A stretch of 64,000 nucleotides of DNA from Xenophilus azovorans DSM 13620. Its GTDB lineage: Bacteria > Pseudomonadota > Gammaproteobacteria > Burkholderiales > Burkholderiaceae_C. The stretch is taken from positions 144,190 to 208,189 of the forward strand of contig NZ_JQKD01000008.1 of the NCBI RefSeq assembly GCF_000745855.1. Reading direction: 5' to 3'. A program made the translations under genes and the position numbers. Below are positions 16,520 through 25,572 of the stretch, one piece after another. Every line of letters begins with the position of its first letter. Position 1 is the first letter of the stretch. The notes below the pieces were generated by a model that made no database searches, had not been told where the DNA came from, and worked only from the letters and a program-made list of their open reading frames with translations.

Positions 16520-17623
16520 ATGGCCATCCTGAGCATCAAGGCTGACATCAAGGACGGCGCCACCGCCTACCTGGGCGGCGCGCAGGCGCTGAATCTCCTG
16601 GGCCGGGAGGTGGCCGGTTCCAAGCCGCCCAGCGGCTGGAAGGGCATGCTGGACGGCTTCCTCAAGCTCGGCGACGGCGGGACGTTCAAGCTCGGCGGCC
16701 ACACGATCGAGAAGAACGGCCTGTACGTCAACGTCAAGGGCCAGGAGTACAAGAACGCCAACCATCCAGGGCCGGCCTACTGGGAGATCGCCGACGGCGT
16801 CGGCCAGGAGGCGCCGACGAAGCTGGCCAGCACCGTCCGCAAGCTGCTCGGCGACCCCGGCCACGCGGTCGAGAACCCCTGGGTCGCGACGCTGGTGGCG
16901 GCGATGTTCCTGTCCGAGGTGGTGCGCAACCCGCGCAGCCTGGCCGTCAACCTGATGCTGCTGGACCTGATCGAGTCGGGCACCCGGTACGGCCGCGACG
17001 CCGGCCCCGAATCGGGCAAGGTGCTGGACTTCCGCAAGCTGCTGGTCTTCGGCGGCGGCGGCAAGAAGTCCAAGACCTACACGTACGAGGGCGGCGACGT
17101 GAAGGTCGACAAGGCGAGCGGCACGCTGCGCGGCGGCAAGCTGCCGATGTCGCAGCTCGACGCGATGGCGCAGTTCCAGAAGTCCACCGCCAAGACCTAC
17201 GAGAACAAGATGAACAAGGGCTTCAACGCCGTGCTCAGCCAGGCCGCGCTGAACCTGAAGGCGCCGGCCGAGGGCGGCTACCACTTCGCCACGCCGCTGC
17301 TGGAGAAGGAATGCACCGTCGCGCTGCGCTGGCTGCTCGCCTACTGCGGCCGCAACAGCTTCAAGGGCGTGGGCGGCCATGTCAAAAGCACGGAGATGGT
17401 GCCGTCCAACGCGTGGGTCAAGGACAGCCCGAAGGTCGAGAAGATCGTCCTCACGCCCTGGTACGGCGACGTGCGGCTCAGCGGCCTGCGCGAGCAGCTG
17501 TGCCAGACGGAATGGCAGAACTGCGCCGCCCCGCAGCCCGGGGCGCTGGCCCGGCAGCTGGCCGACAAGGCGGCCGGCGCCTTCGCCCAGCGCGCCGGTT
17601 CGCTGGCGCTGATGCTGGCGTGA
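16520..17623 (+). CDS. Unrecognised protein beside the Hcp-like gene
   Basis: 367 residues, no family recognised. There is no signal peptide. The N-terminal 100 residues are Gly/Lys rich (KLGDGGTFKLGGHTIEKNG). A hydrophobic stretch NPWVATLVAAMFLSEVV (about 118-135) could be amphipathic or membrane-interacting. The C-terminus has VALRWLLAYCGRN and YGDVRLSGLREQL. Lysine is more frequent than in neighbouring proteins. Location directly after an Hcp-like gene in a T6SS locus makes a secreted cargo possible, but there is no visible catalytic motif and no obvious partner immunity gene. Confidence 0.6.
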   Translation: MAILSIKADIKDGATAYLGGAQALNLLGREVAGSKPPSGWKGMLDGFLKLGDGGTFKLGGHTIEKNGLYVNVKGQEYKNANHPGPAYWEIADGVGQEAPTKLASTVRKLLGDPGHAVENPWVATLVAAMFLSEVVRNPRSLAVNLMLLDLIESGTRYGRDAGPESGKVLDFRKLLVFGGGGKKSKTYTYEGGDVKVDKASGTLRGGKLPMSQLDAMAQFQKSTAKTYENKMNKGFNAVLSQAALNLKAPAEGGYHFATPLLEKECTVALRWLLAYCGRNSFKGVGGHVKSTEMVPSNAWVKDSPKVEKIVLTPWYGDVRLSGLREQLCQTEWQNCAAPQPGALARQLADKAAGAFAQRAGSLALMLA

Positions 17624-17711
17624 CGGGGCGCCCGCCCCGCTCGGCCCGAGGTGCTATGCGGTGCGGCCGATGCACAGCGCCGCCAAAGCATGCGACAAAG
17701 ACAGGCACACC

Positions 17712-18539
17712 ATGAGCACCACCTCCGCCGATCTGCTCCGCAGCGCCGACCCCGCCGGCGCCTTGAAGGCCCTCTCCGAGGAGATTCGCGCCAAACCCGG
17801 CGACAGCCGGCTGCGCGTCTTCATGGCGCAGCTGCTGTGCGTGCTGGGCCAGTGGGAGCGTGCGCTCAACCAGCTCAGCGTGGCGGCCGAGCTCGACGCC
17901 CTGGCCGTGCCGATGAAGCAGGTCTACGGCGAGGCGATCCGCTGCGAGGGCCTGCGCGCCGAGGTCTTCGCCGGCAAGCGCACGCCCATGGTCTTCGGCC
18001 AGCCCGACCAGTGGCTGGCGCTCCTGATCGAGTCGCTGCTGCGGCGCGGCGCCGGCGACGCGCAGGCGGCCGAGCAGTTGCGTGCGCGCGCCTTCGACGA
18101 GGCGCCCGCCGTCGCCGGCCGCATCGACGGCACCGCCTTCGAATGGCTGGCCGACGCCGACATGCGCCTGGGCCCGGTGCTGGAGGCCTACATCAACGGC
18201 CGCTACTACTGGGTGCCCTTCGCGCGACTGGCGCAGGTGAAGATCGAGCCGCCGGAAGACCTGCGCGACGCCGTGTGGATGCCCGCTCACCTGCTGTTCG
18301 AGAACGGCGGCGAGGCGCTGGCGCTGATCCCCACCCGCTACGAGGGCACCGAGGCCAGCGGCGACGGCGCCCTGCAACTGGCGCGCCGCACCGAATGGCG
18401 CGAGATCGCGCCCGAGGTCTGGTGCGGCCTGGGTCAGCGCCTCCTCGGCAGCGACGCCGGCGAGCATGCGCTGATGGACGTGCGCCAGATCGACTTCGAT
18501 CCGGCGCCGGCCGCCGGCGACGCCCTGGATCATGGCTGA
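17712..18539 (+). CDS. tagJ: T6SS accessory protein TagJ (ImpE)
   Basis: TagJ (ImpE/SciE) binds the sheath protein TssB and helps ClpV-dependent sheath recycling. The N-terminal TPR-like helices (LKALSEEIRAKPGDSRLRVFMAQLLCVLGQWERALNQL) and the C-terminal ImpE domain (YYWVPFARLAQVKIEPPEDLRD, then LALIPTRYEG) are typical. ATG at 17712 gives 275 residues; an in-frame ATG at 17661 lacks support. It overlaps tssE by 8 bases. Its presence, together with a short TssA and FHA/kinase control, resembles the P. aeruginosa H1-T6SS arrangement. Confidence 0.93.
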   Translation: MSTTSADLLRSADPAGALKALSEEIRAKPGDSRLRVFMAQLLCVLGQWERALNQLSVAAELDALAVPMKQVYGEAIRCEGLRAEVFAGKRTPMVFGQPDQWLALLIESLLRRGAGDAQAAEQLRARAFDEAPAVAGRIDGTAFEWLADADMRLGPVLEAYINGRYYWVPFARLAQVKIEPPEDLRDAVWMPAHLLFENGGEALALIPTRYEGTEASGDGALQLARRTEWREIAPEVWCGLGQRLLGSDAGEHALMDVRQIDFDPAPAAGDALDHG

Positions 18540-19044
18540 CCTGTCCGTCCAGGAGCGGCTGCAGCCCTCGCTGCTGGACCGCCTGATCGACCATGCCCCC
18601 GACCAGCAGCGCGAGAGCGACGACAAGCGCACCCTGACGCGCCAGGCCCTGCGCCAGGCCGTGCTGCGCGACCTCAACTGGCTGTTCAACGCCACCGCCA
18701 CCGGGCTGGACGAGCGGCGCCATCCGCAGGCGGCGCGCTCGGTCCTCAACTACGGATTGCCTATGCTGTCCGGCCAGTTCACCTCCTCCATCCAGCGTGT
18801 CAGCATGGAACAGGCTCTGAAGAACGCCATCGTGCAGTTCGAGCCGCGCATCCTGCCCCGCACACTCGAAGTTGAACTCGTCATGGAAGGCTCGGCCCTG
18901 GACTCCCACAACCGCATCGGCCTGACCATCCGCGGCATGCTCTGGGCGCAGCCGGTGCCGCTGGAGTTCCTCATGCGCAGCCGCATCGACCTGGAAGAAG
19001 GCCGCATCGAAGTCGAGGACGTGTCCAACCCCGGCGCCCGCTGA
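18532..19044 (+). CDS. tssE: T6SS baseplate protein TssE (gp25-like)
   Basis: TssE is the gp25/lysozyme-fold baseplate subunit that starts sheath polymerisation. At 170 residues it is of normal size. The markers are LQPSLLDRLIDHAP at the N-terminus, VLRDLNWLFNA, SVLNYGLPMLSG, and a QALKNAIVQFEPRILPRTLEVEL segment with the conserved EPR motif. It overlaps tagJ by 8 bases and is followed 16 bases later by tssF, so the four genes tagJ-E-F-G are probably one transcript. Confidence 0.95.
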   Translation: MADLSVQERLQPSLLDRLIDHAPDQQRESDDKRTLTRQALRQAVLRDLNWLFNATATGLDERRHPQAARSVLNYGLPMLSGQFTSSIQRVSMEQALKNAIVQFEPRILPRTLEVELVMEGSALDSHNRIGLTIRGMLWAQPVPLEFLMRSRIDLEEGRIEVEDVSNPGAR

Positions 19045-19060
19045 CACGGGCCGTCGAGCC

Positions 19061-20944
19061 ATGGACCCGCGCCTGCTCACCCTGTACGAACAGGAACTGC
19101 GCTACTTCCGCGAGAACACCGCGGAGTTCGCGCGCGCCTTCCCCAAGATCGCGCGCCGCCTGGGCATCGAGGGCCAGGAGGTGGCCGACCCGTACGTGGA
19201 GCGGCTGATCGAGGCCACCGCCTTCCTGGCCGCGCGCGTCGGGCTCAAGCTCGACGCCGAGTACCCGCGCTTCACCGGGCACCTGCTGGACATCGTCTAC
19301 CCGCACTTCCTGGCGCCCACCCCCTCCTGCGGCGTGTGCGCCTTCGCGCCGGACCTGCAGGACGCCAACCTTGCGCAGGGGCCGGTGCTGCCGCGCGGCA
19401 GCGCGCTGCGCGCGCGGCAGGCGACGGGGCAGAACACGCACTGCGAATTCCGCACCGCGCACCCGCTGCGCGCGTGGCCGCTGCAGATCACCCGTGCCCA
19501 GTACTTCACCTATGCGCCCGACCTGCCGCTGGCCCAGCACCCGCGCGCGCGCGACATCCGCGGCGGCCTGCGCATCGGCCTGAAGGCCACCGCGGGCCTC
19601 ACGTTCGACAAGATCGCGCTGGATGCGCTGCAGCTCTACTTCGGCGGCGCGGACGACGTGGCCTGGCAGCTGCACGAGTGCGTGCTCGGCCAGCCCATCG
19701 GCGTGCTGGTGCGCGGCACCGAGGCGGCCGCGCCCGTCACCACGCTGCCGGGCAGCGTGATCGGGGAGGTGGGCTTCGCCGACGACGAATCGCTGCTGCC
19801 GCCCACCGCCACCGGCTTCTCGGGCTTCCGGCTGGTGCAGGAGTACTTCGCCTTCCCCGAAGCCTTCCGCTTCGCGTGCATCGGCGGCCTGGCGCCGGCG
19901 CTGGCGCAGCGGGCGGTGGACGAGATCGAACTGGTGCTGCTGTTCTCGCGCGGCGACGCGGTGCTGGAGAAGCTGGTGGGCACCGACAGCGTGCAGTTGC
20001 ACTGCGTGCCGGTGGTCAACCTGTTCCCCAAGCGGCTGGACCGCGTCACCGTGGGCGAGGGCGTGAGCCAGTTCCACCTGCTGGCCGACCGCACGCGGCC
20101 GCAGGACTTCGAGATCCACTCGCTGACCGAGGTGGTGGGCCACGGCGCGCCGGGCACGGCGGGCGAGGGCGCGCTGGAGCAGGTGTTCCGCCCCTTCTAC
20201 GCCGCCTACCACGACAGCCGCGAGGCGCACCCGGCCTACTACACCACCACCCGCGAGCCGCGCATGCTGTCGGTGCGCCAGCGCGCCGAAGGGCACCGCA
20301 GCAGCCACATCGGCTCCGAGCTGTACCTGCAGGTGGTCGACCCGCAGCAGGCCCCGTTCTCCGCGCAGCTGCGCCAGATCGCATCGACCGCGCTGGTGAC
20401 CAACCGCGACCTGCCGCTGCTGCTGCCCGTGGGGCGCGAGAACGACTTCGACTGCGTCGACTCCTTCCCGGTGCAGCGCATCCGCATGGTGCGCGGGCCC
20501 TCGCGGCCGGTCTCGCCGGTGGTGCAGCAGGGGCTGGGCTGGCGCGTCATCGACCACCTGGCGCTGAACTACCTCTCTCTGGCCGACAGCACGCCGGCCC
20601 AGGGCGCCGCGGCGCTGCGCGAGATGCTGATGCTCTACGCCGTGCACGCCGACGACGTGCGCCAGGGCCAGGTGCGCGGCCTGCTGTCGGTGAAGAGCCG
20701 GCCGCTGGTGCGGCGGCTGCCGCTGCCCGGGCCGATCGCCTTCGGCCGCGGGCTGGAGGTCACGCTCGAGGTGGACCCGTCCGCCTTCCACGGCCACAGC
20801 GCCTTCCTCTTCGGCGCCGTGATGTCGCGCTTCCTGGCGCGGCACGTGGAGGTCAACCATTTCGTCGAGACCGTGCTGCGCACCGCCGGCAAGGGCGAGC
20901 AGATGCGATGGAGGCCGCTGTGCGGAACCCGTCCGATCCTGTGA
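19061..20944 (+). CDS. tssF: T6SS baseplate protein TssF
   Basis: TssF (VasA/ImpG) forms the baseplate wedge with TssG. It is 627 residues long. The start MDPRLLTLYEQELRYFRENT and the segments FPKIARRLGI and DPYVERLIEATAFLAARV are the family N-terminal signature. The C-terminal part has GRGLEVTLEVDPSAFHGHSAFLFGAV. The end overlaps tssG by 37 bases in another frame, so translation is likely coupled. Confidence 0.96.
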   Translation: MDPRLLTLYEQELRYFRENTAEFARAFPKIARRLGIEGQEVADPYVERLIEATAFLAARVGLKLDAEYPRFTGHLLDIVYPHFLAPTPSCGVCAFAPDLQDANLAQGPVLPRGSALRARQATGQNTHCEFRTAHPLRAWPLQITRAQYFTYAPDLPLAQHPRARDIRGGLRIGLKATAGLTFDKIALDALQLYFGGADDVAWQLHECVLGQPIGVLVRGTEAAAPVTTLPGSVIGEVGFADDESLLPPTATGFSGFRLVQEYFAFPEAFRFACIGGLAPALAQRAVDEIELVLLFSRGDAVLEKLVGTDSVQLHCVPVVNLFPKRLDRVTVGEGVSQFHLLADRTRPQDFEIHSLTEVVGHGAPGTAGEGALEQVFRPFYAAYHDSREAHPAYYTTTREPRMLSVRQRAEGHRSSHIGSELYLQVVDPQQAPFSAQLRQIASTALVTNRDLPLLLPVGRENDFDCVDSFPVQRIRMVRGPSRPVSPVVQQGLGWRVIDHLALNYLSLADSTPAQGAAALREMLMLYAVHADDVRQGQVRGLLSVKSRPLVRRLPLPGPIAFGRGLEVTLEVDPSAFHGHSAFLFGAVMSRFLARHVEVNHFVETVLRTAGKGEQMRWRPLCGTRPIL

Positions 20945-22014
20945 GCGCCGCGCCGCCGCCCACGCAGGCCGCGCCGGCCGAGCGCGCCGCGCTGGCCGGC
21001 TGGCTGGCCGAGCGCGCGCCGCAGGCGTGGGCCTACGACTACTTCGCCGTGATGCGGCGGCTGGAGTGCCTGGCGCCCTCCCTGCCGCGCTGGGGCCGGG
21101 CGCTGCGCCCGTCGGCCGAGGGCGTGCGCGTCGGCCACGAGCCCTCGCTGTCCTTCGCGCCGGCGAGCGTCGGCCGCTTCGAGCCCGGCAGCGGCGACGG
21201 CCCGCCCCGCCTGCGCCAGCACTTCTTCGGCTACATCGGCCCCAACGGGCCGCTGCCCATCCACCTGTCGGACTTCATCCGCGAGCGCGCGCTCAACCAC
21301 GGCGATCCGACCTGGCTGGCCTTCCTCGACAGCTTCTGCCACCGCTTCTCGCTGCAGTTCTACCGCGCCTGGGCGCAGGCGCGGCCCGTCACCGGCATGG
21401 ACCGGCCGGGCGAGGACATCTTCCGCCGCCAGATCGGCGCCTTCGTCGGCATCGGCGGCCCGGCGCGCCAGCAGCGCGACGCGGTGCACGACGACGCGCG
21501 GTTGCACTTCTCCGGCTGGCTGGCGCGGCGCGTGCACAACCGCGAGGGCGTCGAGGCCGTGGTCGGCGCCTACTTCGGCGTGCCGGCGCGGCTGGAGCGC
21601 TGGGTCGGCCACTGGATGCGCCTGCCCGGCGGCGAGTTGACGCGCCTGGGCGCCAGCAATGCCAACGCCGCCTCGCGCACGCTGGGCCTGGGCGCGGTGA
21701 TGGGCCGCCAGGTGTGGGACCGCCAGCACAAGGTGCGCCTGCACCTGGGGCCGCTCACGCTGACGCAGTACCGCGACTTCCTGCCCGTCGGCCGGGCACG
21801 CCCGGCGCTGCGCGGCTGGATGCGGCAGTTGCTGGGCGACGAGCTGGAGTGGGACGCGCAGCTCGTGCTGCGCCGCGAAGAGGTGCCGCCCACCCGTCTG
21901 GGCGCACCGCAGGCCGGCCTGGGCGGCAACGCGCCGCGGCTGGGCTGGGTGTCGTGGCTGGGCAGCCGGCCGCGCATGCGCGACGCGGCCGACCTGCGCC
22001 TCGCCGGCGGCTAG
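20908..22014 (+). CDS. tssG: T6SS baseplate protein TssG
   Basis: TssG (VasB/ImpH) binds TssF and TssK in the baseplate wedge. ATG at 20908 lies within tssF and gives 368 residues. Key segments are YDYFAVMRRLECL, RVGHEPSLSFAPASV, FFGYIGPNGPLPIHLSDF and the C-terminal LGPLTLTQYRDFLPVG. Its TAG stop at 22012-22014 uses the first two bases of the adjacent inverted-repeat element. The element may therefore have replaced an original stop, and the C-terminus could be slightly altered. Confidence 0.95.
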   Translation: MEAAVRNPSDPVSAAPPPTQAAPAERAALAGWLAERAPQAWAYDYFAVMRRLECLAPSLPRWGRALRPSAEGVRVGHEPSLSFAPASVGRFEPGSGDGPPRLRQHFFGYIGPNGPLPIHLSDFIRERALNHGDPTWLAFLDSFCHRFSLQFYRAWAQARPVTGMDRPGEDIFRRQIGAFVGIGGPARQQRDAVHDDARLHFSGWLARRVHNREGVEAVVGAYFGVPARLERWVGHWMRLPGGELTRLGASNANAASRTLGLGAVMGRQVWDRQHKVRLHLGPLTLTQYRDFLPVGRARPALRGWMRQLLGDELEWDAQLVLRREEVPPTRLGAPQAGLGGNAPRLGWVSWLGSRPRMRDAADLRLAGG

Positions 22015-22278
22015 GGTCTGTTGACGCTATGGAAGGGGTCGCGAAGCTCATCCCAGCCCGCCCATCAAGGCGCGCGACGCCGTGCGTGCGTCGGCACGCA
22101 CAAGGAGCGCAACGCCGAGGGGCGGGCTGGGATGAGCTTCCCTTCGGGTTGCCCCGGAAAGGGGCCGTCTGCGGCGTTGCCCGCGCTTGCAAGGCGCCAG
22201 CCTTGCTGCGCACGGGCGCCTTGCATCCGGCCCCTTTCCGGGGCAACGCGATCCCCTTCCATAGCGTCAACAGACCCT
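22013..22278. mobile_element. MITE-like element built of nested inverted repeats
   Basis: A 266-bp non-coding unit bounded by 26-bp perfect inverted repeats: 22013-22038 (AGGGTCTGTTGACGCTATGG...) and 22253-22278. Inside are two more perfect pairs: 22043-22062 with 22121-22140 (20 bp, GAAGCTCATCCCAGCCCGCC), and 22148-22166 with 22229-22247 (19 bp). The second of these encloses an 11-bp pair at 22189-22199 and 22215-22225. No open frame in it looks coding. No clear target duplication is visible. It separates tssG from tssH and may act as a terminator or RNA structure. The only other part of this gap is 77 bases before tssH, which hold no recognisable signal apart from a GGAGAG ribosome site. 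Confidence 0.7.
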
Positions 22279-22355
22279 TAGGAGCCGTGGCATGACCCAC
22301 GGCCGTTGTTCTTCCAAAAACCCGGGGGCCGTTCGTCCTTCGTCTGGAGAGTCCG

Positions 22356-25091
22356 ATGAGTGAAATCAGCCGCACCGCCCTGTTCGGCAAGTTGAACCCC
22401 CTGGCCTACAAGGCCATCGAGGGCGCCACCGTCTTCTGCAAGATGCGCGGCAACCCCTACGTGGAGCTGGAGCACTGGCTCGCGCAGCTGCTGCAGAACC
22501 AGGAAAGCGACCTGCACCGCATCGTCCAGCACTACGGCCTGGACATCTCGGTGCTGGCCAAGGACGTGACGGCCGCGCTGGACCGCCTGCCGCGCGGCGC
22601 CACCGCCATCAGCGACTTCTCGCCGCACATCGAGAACGCCATCGAGCGCGCCTGGACCTACGCCACGCTGCAGTTCGGCGAGGCGCAGGTGCGCACCGGC
22701 TACATCGTGGTGGGCATGCTCAAGACGCCGAGCCTGCGCAACCCGCTGCTGCAGATATCGAAGCAGTTCGAGAAGATCAAGGTCGAGGACCTGGCCGAGA
22801 ACTTCGCGAAGATCTGCGACGCCTCGGCCGAAGGCCGGATGCGCGCGCAGGACGGCACCGGCATGGGCAGCGGCGACGTCGGCGACGAGACCGGCGCCAT
22901 GGCGCCGGCCGCCATGGGCAAGGGCGATGCGCTCAAGAAGTTCACCACCGACCTCACCGAGCAGGCGCGCGGCGGCAAGATGGACCCCATCGTCGGCCGC
23001 GACGACGAGATCCGCCAGGTGGTCGACATCCTGATGCGCCGCCGGCAGAACAACCCCATCCTGGTGGGCGAGGCCGGCGTGGGCAAGACGGCGGTGGTCG
23101 AAGGCTTCGCCCAGCGCATCGCGCGCGGCGACGTGCCGCCGGCGCTGAAAGACGTGCGCCTGCTCGCGCTGGACGTGGGCCTGCTGCAGGCCGGCGCCAG
23201 CATGAAAGGCGAGTTCGAGCAGCGCCTGCGCTCGGTGATCGAGGAGGTGCAGGCGAGCGAGAAGCCCATCATCCTGTTCGTCGACGAAACCCACACACTG
23301 GTGGGCGCGGGCGGCCAGGCCGGCACCGGCGACGCCGCCAACCTGCTCAAGCCGGCGCTGGCGCGCGGCACCCTGCGCACCGTGGGCGCCACCACCTGGG
23401 CCGAGTACAAGAAGTACATCGAGAAGGACCCGGCCCTGACCCGCCGCTTCCAGAACGTGCAGGTGGACGAGCCCGACGAGCGCAAGGCCATCCTCATGAT
23501 GCGCGGCGTGGCCAGCACCATGGAGAAGCACCACCAGGTGCAGATCCTCGACGAGGCGCTGGAGGCCGCGGTCAAGCTCAGCCACCGCTACATCCCGGCG
23601 CGCCAGCTGCCCGACAAGAGCGTGAGCCTGCTCGACACCGCCTGCGCGCGCGTGGCCGTGAGCCTGCACGCCACGCCGGCTGAGGTGGACGACAGCCGCA
23701 AGCGCATCGAGTCGCTGGAGACCGAGCAGCAGATCATCGGCCGCGAGAAGGCCATCGGCATCGACGTGGCCGAGCGCGAGCAGGCCGTCACCGCCGACCT
23801 GGCCGCCGAACGCGACCGCCTGGGCAACCTGGAGGCGCGCTGGGGCCAGGAGAAGGCGCTGGTGGACGAACTGCTGGCGCTGCGCTCCACGCTGCGCGGC
23901 GGCGCCGGCGGCACGCAGCCGGTCGAGGGCACGGGCAGCACGCTGGAGGCGCAGGCCGCGACCGAGGCGCCGCCGGCCGCCGACGCCGTCGCCCAGGCCG
24001 AGCGCGAGACCGCGCTGGCGCGGCTGCAGCAGGTGCAGGCCGAGCTCACCGCGCTGCAGGGCGAGTCGCCGCTGATCCTGCCCACCGTCGACTACCAGGC
24101 CGTGGCCTCGGTGGTGGGCGACTGGACCGGCATCCCCGTGGGCCGCATGCAGCGCAACGAGATCGACACCGTGCTCAAGCTGCCGCAGCTGCTGGCCCAG
24201 CGCGTGATCGGCCAGGACCATGCGATGGAGATGATCGCCAAGCGCATCCAGACCTCGCGCGCGGGGCTGGACAACCCGAGCAAGCCGATCGGCGTGTTCA
24301 TGCTGGCCGGCACCTCGGGCGTGGGCAAGACCGAGACCGCGCTGGCGCTGGCCGAGGCGCTGTACGGCGGCGAGCAGAACCTGATCGTCATCAACATGAG
24401 CGAGTACCAGGAGGCGCACACCGTCAGCTCGCTCAAGGGCGCGCCGCCCGGCTACGTGGGCTACGGCGAAGGCGGCGTGCTGACCGAGGCGGTGCGCCGC
24501 AAGCCCTACAGCGTGGTGCTGCTCGACGAGGTGGAGAAGGCCCACCCCGACGTGCACGAGCTGTTCTTCCAGGTCTTCGACAAGGGCTTCATGGAGGACG
24601 GCGAGGGCCGCACCATCGACTTCAAGAACACGCTGATCCTGCTGACCACCAACGCCGGCACCGAGCTGATCGCCAGCATGTGCAAGGACCCGGAGTTGCT
24701 GCCCGACCCCGAGGGCATGGCCAAGGCGCTGCGCGAGCCGCTCCTGAAGATCTTCCCGCCGGCGCTGCTGGGCCGGCTGGTCGCCATTCCCTACTACCCG
24801 CTGTCCGACGAGATGCTGGGCGCCATCGTGCGGCTGCAGCTCGGGCGCATCAAGAAGCGCGTCGAGGCGCGCTACAAGATCCCGTTCGAGGTCGGCGACG
24901 ACGTGGTCAGGCTGGTGGTCAGCCGCTGCACCGAGAGCGAGTCGGGCGGCCGCATGATCGACGCCATCCTCACCAACACCATGCTGCCGGACATCAGCCG
25001 CGAGTTCCTGAACCGGATGATGGAAGGCAAGCCGATCGGCGGCGTGCGCGTGGGCGTGGCCGAGGGCAACTTCAGCTACGACTTCGCCTGA
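22356..25091 (+). CDS. tssH: T6SS sheath-disassembly ATPase TssH (ClpV)
   Basis: ClpV is the AAA+ ATPase that unfolds contracted TssB-TssC sheaths for reuse. Length is 911 residues. An N-terminal Clp domain (residues 1-160) precedes two ATPase modules. Walker A motifs are GEAGVGKT (238-245) and GTSGVGKT (652-659), and the Walker B sequences are ILFVDETHTL and VVLLDEVEKAH. A middle coiled coil near 410-530 contains an Ala/Glu-rich stretch. The segment GYVGYGEGGVLTEAVR is typical of Hsp100 proteins. It begins 77 bases after the inverted-repeat element, so its expression may be separated from the tssEFG block. Confidence 0.97.
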   Translation: MSEISRTALFGKLNPLAYKAIEGATVFCKMRGNPYVELEHWLAQLLQNQESDLHRIVQHYGLDISVLAKDVTAALDRLPRGATAISDFSPHIENAIERAWTYATLQFGEAQVRTGYIVVGMLKTPSLRNPLLQISKQFEKIKVEDLAENFAKICDASAEGRMRAQDGTGMGSGDVGDETGAMAPAAMGKGDALKKFTTDLTEQARGGKMDPIVGRDDEIRQVVDILMRRRQNNPILVGEAGVGKTAVVEGFAQRIARGDVPPALKDVRLLALDVGLLQAGASMKGEFEQRLRSVIEEVQASEKPIILFVDETHTLVGAGGQAGTGDAANLLKPALARGTLRTVGATTWAEYKKYIEKDPALTRRFQNVQVDEPDERKAILMMRGVASTMEKHHQVQILDEALEAAVKLSHRYIPARQLPDKSVSLLDTACARVAVSLHATPAEVDDSRKRIESLETEQQIIGREKAIGIDVAEREQAVTADLAAERDRLGNLEARWGQEKALVDELLALRSTLRGGAGGTQPVEGTGSTLEAQAATEAPPAADAVAQAERETALARLQQVQAELTALQGESPLILPTVDYQAVASVVGDWTGIPVGRMQRNEIDTVLKLPQLLAQRVIGQDHAMEMIAKRIQTSRAGLDNPSKPIGVFMLAGTSGVGKTETALALAEALYGGEQNLIVINMSEYQEAHTVSSLKGAPPGYVGYGEGGVLTEAVRRKPYSVVLLDEVEKAHPDVHELFFQVFDKGFMEDGEGRTIDFKNTLILLTTNAGTELIASMCKDPELLPDPEGMAKALREPLLKIFPPALLGRLVAIPYYPLSDEMLGAIVRLQLGRIKKRVEARYKIPFEVGDDVVRLVVSRCTESESGGRMIDAILTNTMLPDISREFLNRMMEGKPIGGVRVGVAEGNFSYDFA

Positions 25092-25110
25092 CGGCCCGCC
25101 CGTGTTCCCC

Positions 25111-25560
25111 ATGTCCATCCGTTCCGCTCTCCTGCCGTTCCTGCTGCCGCTGCTCTGCGGCCTGGGCGTGGCCGCGTGCGCGGATGTGTCGCCACCAACG
25201 AAGGAGATCAGCGCCATGAGTGGATTGCAGATGCCCAAGCCCAAGCGGGTGGGACCGCCCGATGTCAAGCCGGTGCGTATCGGCGACCTGCGCTTCGAGG
25301 CCGTGCACTGGGGCCGCGAGCGCGGCCTGAACCAGAACGGCGGGGTGATCGCCGCCGTGGATGCCAAGTCGGGCAAGGAGCAGTGGACCCTGGTGGTCTA
25401 CCCGATCGTCTACAAGCCCAAGCTCGAAACCGATGTGCAGGACATCTTCATCGAATCGCTCGAGGCCGCGCCGGACGGCCGGCACCTGATCGTCAAGGAC
25501 GAGAACGGACGCCGGTTCGAGGTCGACATCGCGGCGCGCCAGGCGCGCCCGCTGCCCTGA
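25111..25560 (+). CDS. Small predicted lipoprotein
   Basis: 149 residues from the ATG at 25111 (an in-frame GTG at 25102 is less likely). A lipoprotein signal ends VAAC, with lipid Cys23. The mature part is a compact beta-rich domain (RIGDLRFEAVHWGRERGLNQNGG, VAAVDAKSGKEQWTLVVYP, then GRHLIVKDENGRRFEVDIAARQ). No family recognised. It ends 12 bases before the metallopeptidase gene and starts 19 bases after tssH. A periplasmic lipoprotein next to a predicted hydrolytic effector is a reasonable immunity candidate, but this is inference. Confidence 0.65.
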   Translation: MSIRSALLPFLLPLLCGLGVAACADVSPPTKEISAMSGLQMPKPKRVGPPDVKPVRIGDLRFEAVHWGRERGLNQNGGVIAAVDAKSGKEQWTLVVYPIVYKPKLETDVQDIFIESLEAAPDGRHLIVKDENGRRFEVDIAARQARPLP

Positions 25561-25572
25561 CCGGAGGGCGCC

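Noticed and set aside
16520..17623. Phospholipase or amidase effector assignment
   Set aside because: No GxSxG, Cys-His or other catalytic motif could be seen, so no function is claimed.
22013..22278. Riboswitch or known insertion sequence
   Set aside because: No transposase frame and no recognised aptamer core; only inverted repeats are evident.
22278..25376. 1032-codon reverse-strand open frame over clpV
   Set aside because: Antisense of a complete, well-conserved ClpV; no motif and a composition typical of GC-rich antisense frames.
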